In this document: positions 6,607 to 10,388 of the stretch, piece after piece
How the letters are laid out: each line of letters opens with the position of its first letter
Position numbering within the stretch: the stretch's first letter is position 1
Assembly (NCBI GenBank): GCA_003223995.1
Contig: QHYA01000045.1
Span: forward strand, 1 to 10,388
Direction of reading: 5' to 3'
DNA: 10,388 nucleotides
Origin: Acidobacteriota bacterium
GTDB lineage: Bacteria; Acidobacteriota; Polarisedimenticolia; QHYA01
The notes under the pieces: generated by a model
Databases searched by the model: none
What the model was told of the DNA's origin: nothing
What the model saw: only the letters and a program-made list of their open reading frames with translations
Made by a program: the position numbers and the translations under genes

Positions 6607-7997
6607 CGACCACCTCTCCCACGACGCGAACGCGACCAGGGTTTGAGCCTTCGTCCTCCAGGCGTCCGACAGGCGGAGCTGGAGCGTCTCGGCGTCGGTG
6701 TCGGAAAAGGTGAACCCGAAGGGGGGGACTCCGCCCCCACCGGACCGGGGACCCCCACCTCTCCGTCGAGGATCGAGCCCTCAACGGCGGCGCTGAAGCG
6801 GTCTCCCGCACGAAGATCGACGCGCAGCCACGCATTGTTCTCCCTCCAGTCCGAGTTCTTCCGGTCGCCATCGACCTGGGCATGACGGTACGAGCCCTCC
6901 ACGAGAAGGGGCTCCAGTCCTCCGGAGCCCCAGGCCCATCCCTGCCGCTGGCCCGCGTTCCCCCCCTCGGCGGAGACCTGTCCGGCGGGCTTGGCTGTCG
7001 GCCTCCTCGTGAAGATCTGGATCACGCCGCCCACCGCGTCCGATCCGTAGAGAGAGGAGAAGGGGCCGCGGACCACCTCGATGCGCTCGATGTTCTCCGT
7101 CGTCATCGCGGAGAAGTCGTAGCCCGAGAAGTAAGGGGAGTTGACACGCACCCCGTCCACGAGGACCAGAGCGTTGGTGGAATTCGCGCCCCTCAGGAAG
7201 ACCGAGGTGACGGACCCCTCGCTTCCGCCCCGAACGACGTCCAGGCCGGGAACGAGCCGAAGCGCTTCAAGCAGTGTGGTCGCGCCGATCTGCTCGATGC
7301 GCTCCCTCGTGAGGACCGTCGTGGCCGATCCGAGTTGGGATTCCTCCTCGGGCGTGAGGGTGGCCGTGACCACGACCGTCTCCTGCGCGGGGGGATCGAC
7401 CTGCGCTCTCGCCGCTGCGGGGAGCAGGAGAATGGCCGCCGCTATACCGCCGATGCCGGCCCGCCGGGTGGCGCGGACTCGCTGCGCCTCGCTGGCGCTG
7501 GCCCGCGACCGGGCGGCCAGCGCGTCGATGCCGAACAGCACCACGCTTCCGAGAAGATCCGCAATGAGCGAGTTTCGAAAGAAGGGGACACCCGCCACGT
7601 AGCAGGCCAGCAGCCCGGCGGCGTCGAGCGGGTAGAGGGCACCCGCCGCCCAGACGGAAAGGTTGCTGCTCAGGAAAAACAGGGAAGACGCGAGAACCGA
7701 CAGGCCCGCCAGCCTCGCCGGGTGCGGCTTGCCTCGGGAGAAGGACCCCAGCCACACGATCGCCGTGAATGTCCCATAGGTCGCCAGCCTCGTCAGGGAC
7801 AGGAAGGCCCGCCCGGAGCCAGCATCGATGAAGATGTCGGAGATACCGAGCGCTGCGATCGGAACGGCGGCGGCCCAGCGCCTGGGCAGCCGGGCGCCCG
7901 AATAGAGCGCAAGGGCTCCGAGGGCGACAGCGTTTGGTGGATGGGGGATGAGGCGCGACAGGGCGCCGAGGATCGCCAGCAGGATCGCGGTTGTCAT
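6603..7997 (-). CDS. btuB: DUF6580-like membrane domain fused to the N-terminal half of a BtuB-like TonB-dependent receptor
   Basis: The ORF is 464 residues; with one base restored it would be about 741, ending at 5773. Residues 1-165 resemble DUF6580 putative transport proteins: IPHPPNAVALGALALYSGA (17-35), then several hydrophobic helices and FFRNSLIADLLGSVVLFG (139-156). Residues 174-198 are a second, internal signal peptide (basic RVRATRR, hydrophobic IAAAILLLP, cleavage after ARA). Then come a TonB box-like ETVVVTAT (206-213) and a plug domain (about 220-332) with LVLVDGVRVNSP, IERIEVVRGP and SLYGSDAVGGVIQI. The barrel begins after residue 335 and reads correctly to about 424 (DGEVGVPGPVGAESPP). 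After that the frame is wrong and ends in an Arg-rich tail. The start ATG at 7997 has GGGAGG five bases before it. The gene follows a cobalamin riboswitch, so corrinoid is the likely substrate. Confidence 0.85.
   Translation of the reverse strand: MTTAILLAILGALSRLIPHPPNAVALGALALYSGARLPRRWAAAVPIAALGISDIFIDAGSGRAFLSLTRLATYGTFTAIVWLGSFSRGKPHPARLAGLSVLASSLFFLSSNLSVWAAGALYPLDAAGLLACYVAGVPFFRNSLIADLLGSVVLFGIDALAARSRASASEAQRVRATRRAGIGGIAAAILLLPAAARAQVDPPAQETVVVTATLTPEEESQLGSATTVLTRERIEQIGATTLLEALRLVPGLDVVRGGSEGSVTSVFLRGANSTNALVLVDGVRVNSPYFSGYDFSAMTTENIERIEVVRGPFSSLYGSDAVGGVIQIFTRRPTAKPAGQVSAEGGNAGQRQGWAWGSGGLEPLLVEGSYRHAQVDGDRKNSDWRENNAWLRVDLRAGDRFSAAVEGSILDGEVGVPGPVGAESPPSGSPFPTPTPRRSSSACRTPGGRRLKPWSRSRRGRGGR
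6721..6727 (-). other. homopolymer frameshift site in btuB
   Basis: Seven G on the plus strand (seven C in the mRNA) mark the point where the two receptor reading frames meet. Zero frame reads TCC CCC CCT TCG. One extra C, or a -1 slip on C CCC CCT, gives TCC CCC CCC TTC GGG and continues smoothly into the barrel. CCCCC at 6734-6738 can pair with the run as a tight GC hairpin. This could be a base-calling error, a genuine mutation, a phase-variable tract or programmed frameshifting. Confidence 0.8.
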
Positions 7998-8071
7998 TCG
8001 AACCTCCCGTTGAATGGCCGTCTGTTGTCCCCGCGGCGGGGAACACGCCTAGACGACGGTCGAGGTTCGAA
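7997..8071 (-). promoter_or_regulatory. Shine-Dalgarno-masking stem, expression platform of the riboswitch
   Basis: In the mRNA, UUCGAACCUC (8071-8062) is exactly complementary to GAGGUUCGAA (8006-7997). The second arm contains most of the ribosome binding site (GGGAGG, 8008-8003) and the A of the start codon. The 55-base loop holds a small hairpin, TCCCCG/CGGGGA (8028-8042). A 10-bp perfect pair exactly over the start site is strong evidence that the riboswitch acts on translation initiation. No T-run suggests a transcription terminator. Confidence 0.7.
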
Positions 8072-8105
8072 GACGTGCTTCAGTCCCTGCCCCGAGGGTC
8101 AAGCG

Positions 8106-8291
8106 CTCCGTCCGACAGGTCTCCTGACTTCCGGATCGCACGCCTGCGGGCTCCTTCCCAGACGCCGGACCTTCATCTCGATCCCTTGCGTCCAGTGGCT
8201 TCGTGCCCGGGGCGTCCCCGGTGACAGTGGCGGGGGCCGTGCGGGATTCTCACCCGCTTCCCTTGGTCGAACGGATTCAAAGAGCCGAAAA
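8106..8291 (-). ncRNA. cobalamin riboswitch aptamer
   Basis: Read on the minus strand, the leader of btuB shows the conserved elements of the cobalamin riboswitch class in the right order: AAGGGAAGCGGGTGAGAATC (8264-8245) with its CCCGC partner, CCCCCGCCACTGT (ending 8224), a second GCCACTGG (8199-8192), GGGAAGGAGCCCGC, and the B12 box GGAAGTCAGGAGACCTGTC (8132-8114). Riboswitches of this class bind adenosylcobalamin or other cobalamins and switch off B12 uptake genes. The downstream gene is a BtuB-type receptor, as expected. The outer limits are approximate: the 5' end is placed at the predicted transcription start and the 3' end just after the B12 box. Confidence 0.93.
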
Positions 8292-8298
8292 ACGTGCC

Positions 8299-8328
8299 AT
8301 GCTAGGCGCGGCGAGTCGCCACTGTCAA
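8299..8328 (-). promoter_or_regulatory. sigma70-like promoter of the riboswitch-btuB transcript
   Basis: On the minus strand a perfect TTGACA (8328-8323) is followed after 18 bases by TAGCAT (8304-8299, 4 of 6 matches to TATAAT). Transcription would start near 8291, a few dozen bases before the first conserved riboswitch block. The position just upstream of the aptamer, in the 75-base gap after the neighbouring gene, supports the call. Confidence 0.6.
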
Positions 8329-8380
8329 GCAGCGGTTCGCCTCCACGACGGACTCCCAGCTAGCGAATCGAATCACGCGA

Positions 8381-10388
8381 TCAAGGCGGACAACTGGCCG
8401 TCGGAGCCGCGCAAGCCTTCGAGAACTCGGAGGTGTTTCCGTTCGGGTCCGTGGCCGTGGCGGTGATGAAGCCGCTCGTAGCAGCGCTGACGCTCCAGCT
8501 GCAGTTTCCAGATCCGTCCGTGTTGCAGGTCGTGCTGGTCAGGTAGGTCTCCCCCTCACCGTTCCCGGAAGGATCTGCCGTGACACTGCTGTACACGTCG
8601 ATAACGAAACCTGTCGTGCTCGGCGTGCTGTTGAGAGTCCCCATGATCGTTCCCCCGGTCGCCGAGGTGATCACCGGGAAGTTCTGCAGGTTGTTCGCTC
8701 CCGTGTCAGGGTCCTGGTTGTCATTGGGCGTCACTCCGACGGGCCCGAGATCGATCCCGAGACCTCCCGTGGTGCACGGGAAGACGACGACGTTGTTGAA
8801 GATGGAGTTCTTCCGGATCGTGTTCTGCGTGCTCGCGGAATCGGCGATCCGGACACCGGTGCAGTTGCTGGAGATCTTGTTGCCGCACGCGGGGCCGGTG
8901 CAGAGCGATGTGCACGACGAGAAAGGCAAAACCGGGGTCACGGGCGCTCCGACGGTGTTCTGGCTCGCTCCGTTGTTAATCGACATGCCGTTCGTATTCG
9001 GCACGCCCGTCGGACTTTCTGCAAAGCTGCCGGTTGCGTCTGGGCCGAGGTAGTTGCCTGCCACGGTGTTGCATGTCGCCATCGGACCGGTGATCTTCAC
9101 CCCATCCCCGGTGTTCCCCGAGATGACGTTGCGCGCTGCCGGGTCGCTTCCCCCGATCAGGTTCCCCTGTGTGGCGGCCGTGCTCGTCCCGTCGCTGTCG
9201 CTGATGAGCAAACCATCACCGCCGTTTGCCAGGCCGGTTGTCCCGTTGGCAGCGAGGCCGACGTAGTTGCCCAGCACGGAGCAGTTCGAGGCGCCCCTTC
9301 TGATCACGAGTCCGGGGCCCGAGTTGTGGGAGATGACATTGCGAAGAGCCGACGTCGTTCCGCCTATCGTGTTGCCGGTGGCGGAGCTGCCGGTGAGCAG
9401 AGCACCGGTGCCGTTGCCTGTGACCGTGCCTGTGCCCGTGCTATCCGTGCCGAGGTAGCAGTTCTGGACGATGTTACTGGCGCCCTGGACGCGGATCCCC
9501 ACACCACCGAAGCGGTTGACCACCATTGCCCTGACCGTGCTCCCGCCTGCGGTGGAGCTGAGATTGAGACCGTCCGCGCCCGCCCCGGCACTCGCTCCGT
9601 TCAGCTCGATCCGTGTGGCGCCTCCGGTGTCACCCAGAATGAAGACACCCTCGGTGATGACCGGGAGGGGGGTCAGCGGCGCGATCGTCGGGGTCCCCGC
9701 GCCGATGTTGAACTGGATCGTGTCGGGCCCCAGAGAGGCGTTGGATTCCTGGATCGCGGCGCGCAAGGTGCAGACGGCTCCTGTTGCATTGCAGATTCCG
9801 TCTCCCGGATTGGTATCGCCGCCGTCCCCAACCGAGTTGACCGTGAAGGTATGCGCAGGGGGCGGGGGATCTGTCTGCGTCAGGGCCTCCTCCTTCCCCG
9901 CATAGACCTGGGCCCAGAGCCGATCGGTCCCGTCGAGGGAGTAGAAGGTTGTGGTGAAGGAGGGCCCCGTCCCCGTCTCCGGGTCCGCGGCGGTTCCCCA
10001 GGCATGATCATGGGTATAGACGCGCCACGGGATGTATTCGTCGAATCCGGGAGGGTCGGTGGTCGCCGTGAAGGTGATCGGGAAGCCGTACCAGACCGTC
10101 TGGCCGAAAGGGCTCTGCCGGAAGATGGAGGAGATGTCGTAGATCTGGAACTCGATCTGAGGTGCCGATGGCCCACCCGAACTGGGTTCTGCTGGGGACG
10201 TTAGGCTTGCCTCCAACGCATAGTGCCCCTTCGACAAGTACGTGGTCGAGAACTCAGCCCCGCCGCCGGACGGCGGGGAACCTCCGCCGGTCCACTCGAT
10301 CAGATCCTCATACCCGGAGGGGGAGGTTCTCGCATGGCAGACGAAGTTCTTCCCCGCGTGTCCGATCATCGGAGCGCCAGTAGGCTCG
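8381..10388 (-). CDS. CSLREA-domain, parallel beta-helix surface or secreted protein (5' end missing)
   Basis: At least 668 codons are open to the window edge. The reading continues upstream of the ATG at 10369 (as EPTGAP) without a stop and there is no signal peptide, so the true start lies outside. Numbered from that ATG, residues 1-60 and about 90-165 look like two related beta-sandwich (PKD/Ig-like) units, each with an aromatic-rich core and an FSTTY or FTTTFY strand. Residues 173-211 are a CSLREA motif (TFTVNSVGDGGDTNPGDGIC to CTLRAAIQESNA). Residues 220-570 are a right-handed parallel beta-helix with repeats such as NTIGGTTSALRNVISHNSGPG, NLIGGSDPAARNVISGNTGDG and NTVAGNYLG. The C-terminus (about 590-655) is a beta domain ending ATATDPNGNTSEFSKAC. 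Such proteins are usually large and extracellular, but their function is mostly unknown. It has several Cys residues, possibly disulfides. It shows no link to B12 uptake. Confidence 0.85.
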   Translation of the reverse strand, partial: EPTGAPMIGHAGKNFVCHARTSPSGYEDLIEWTGGGSPPSGGGAEFSTTYLSKGHYALEASLTSPAEPSSGGPSAPQIEFQIYDISSIFRQSPFGQTVWYGFPITFTATTDPPGFDEYIPWRVYTHDHAWGTAADPETGTGPSFTTTFYSLDGTDRLWAQVYAGKEEALTQTDPPPPAHTFTVNSVGDGGDTNPGDGICNATGAVCTLRAAIQESNASLGPDTIQFNIGAGTPTIAPLTPLPVITEGVFILGDTGGATRIELNGASAGAGADGLNLSSTAGGSTVRAMVVNRFGGVGIRVQGASNIVQNCYLGTDSTGTGTVTGNGTGALLTGSSATGNTIGGTTSALRNVISHNSGPGLVIRRGASNCSVLGNYVGLAANGTTGLANGGDGLLISDSDGTSTAATQGNLIGGSDPAARNVISGNTGDGVKITGPMATCNTVAGNYLGPDATGSFAESPTGVPNTNGMSINNGASQNTVGAPVTPVLPFSSCTSLCTGPACGNKISSNCTGVRIADSASTQNTIRKNSIFNNVVVFPCTTGGLGIDLGPVGVTPNDNQDPDTGANNLQNFPVITSATGGTIMGTLNSTPSTTGFVIDVYSSVTADPSGNGEGETYLTSTTCNTDGSGNCSWSVSAATSGFITATATDPNGNTSEFSKACAAPTASCPP

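Noticed and set aside
8028..8042. Hairpin TCCCCG/CGGGGA as a transcription terminator in the btuB leader
   Set aside because: The stem is only 6 bp and no T-run follows; it fits better as an inner hairpin within the masking stem.
6882..8363. Plus-strand 493-codon open frame opposite btuB and its riboswitch
   Set aside because: It runs antisense across recognisable DUF6580, receptor and riboswitch sequence and resembles no protein family.

Overview
The window is GC-rich DNA from a Gram-negative bacterium. The outer membrane is implied by a TonB-dependent receptor paired with a periplasmic binding protein and an ABC importer. The mix of CSLREA/beta-helix surface protein, TldD peptidase and Pro-rich receiver protein would fit an environmental lineage such as Acidobacteriota or a myxobacterial/deltaproteobacterial-type group, but that placement is only a guess. 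No rRNA, tRNA, CRISPR array or insertion sequence was seen.

Layout. At the left end, on the minus strand, lies a tldD-type metalloprotease gene (1496 to 78), followed by what may be the start of another gene running off the edge. A 306-base divergent intergenic region (1497-1802) holds short repeats and inverted repeats. To its right a plus-strand cluster runs without real gaps: a membrane-anchored protein with a degenerate receiver domain (1803-2900), then btuF (TTG start, 2897-3841), btuC (3832-4884) and btuD (4898-5713), a vitamin B12-type ABC importer. Convergent to it, on the minus strand, is the outer-membrane receptor of the same pathway, btuB (7997 to 5773). Its reading frame is fused in-frame to an N-terminal DUF6580-like inner-membrane domain and is broken by a one-base shift in a run of seven G/C. 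Its leader (about 8291 to 7998) has a clear sigma70-like promoter, a cobalamin riboswitch with a B12 box, and a 10-bp stem that masks the ribosome binding site. At the right end, on the minus strand, is the 3' part of a large secreted CSLREA/parallel-beta-helix protein (10388 to 8381) whose start is outside the window.

How the parts work together. BtuB would bring corrinoid across the outer membrane. BtuF would capture it in the periplasm, and BtuC2D2 would pump it into the cytoplasm. The riboswitch visibly controls only the receptor side. The transporter side is translationally coupled to a pseudo-receiver membrane protein and has no riboswitch of its own in the window. The most unusual points are the DUF6580-BtuB fusion, the homopolymer frameshift in the barrel, the legible riboswitch expression platform, and the Asp-to-Glu receiver protein heading the btuFCD cluster.
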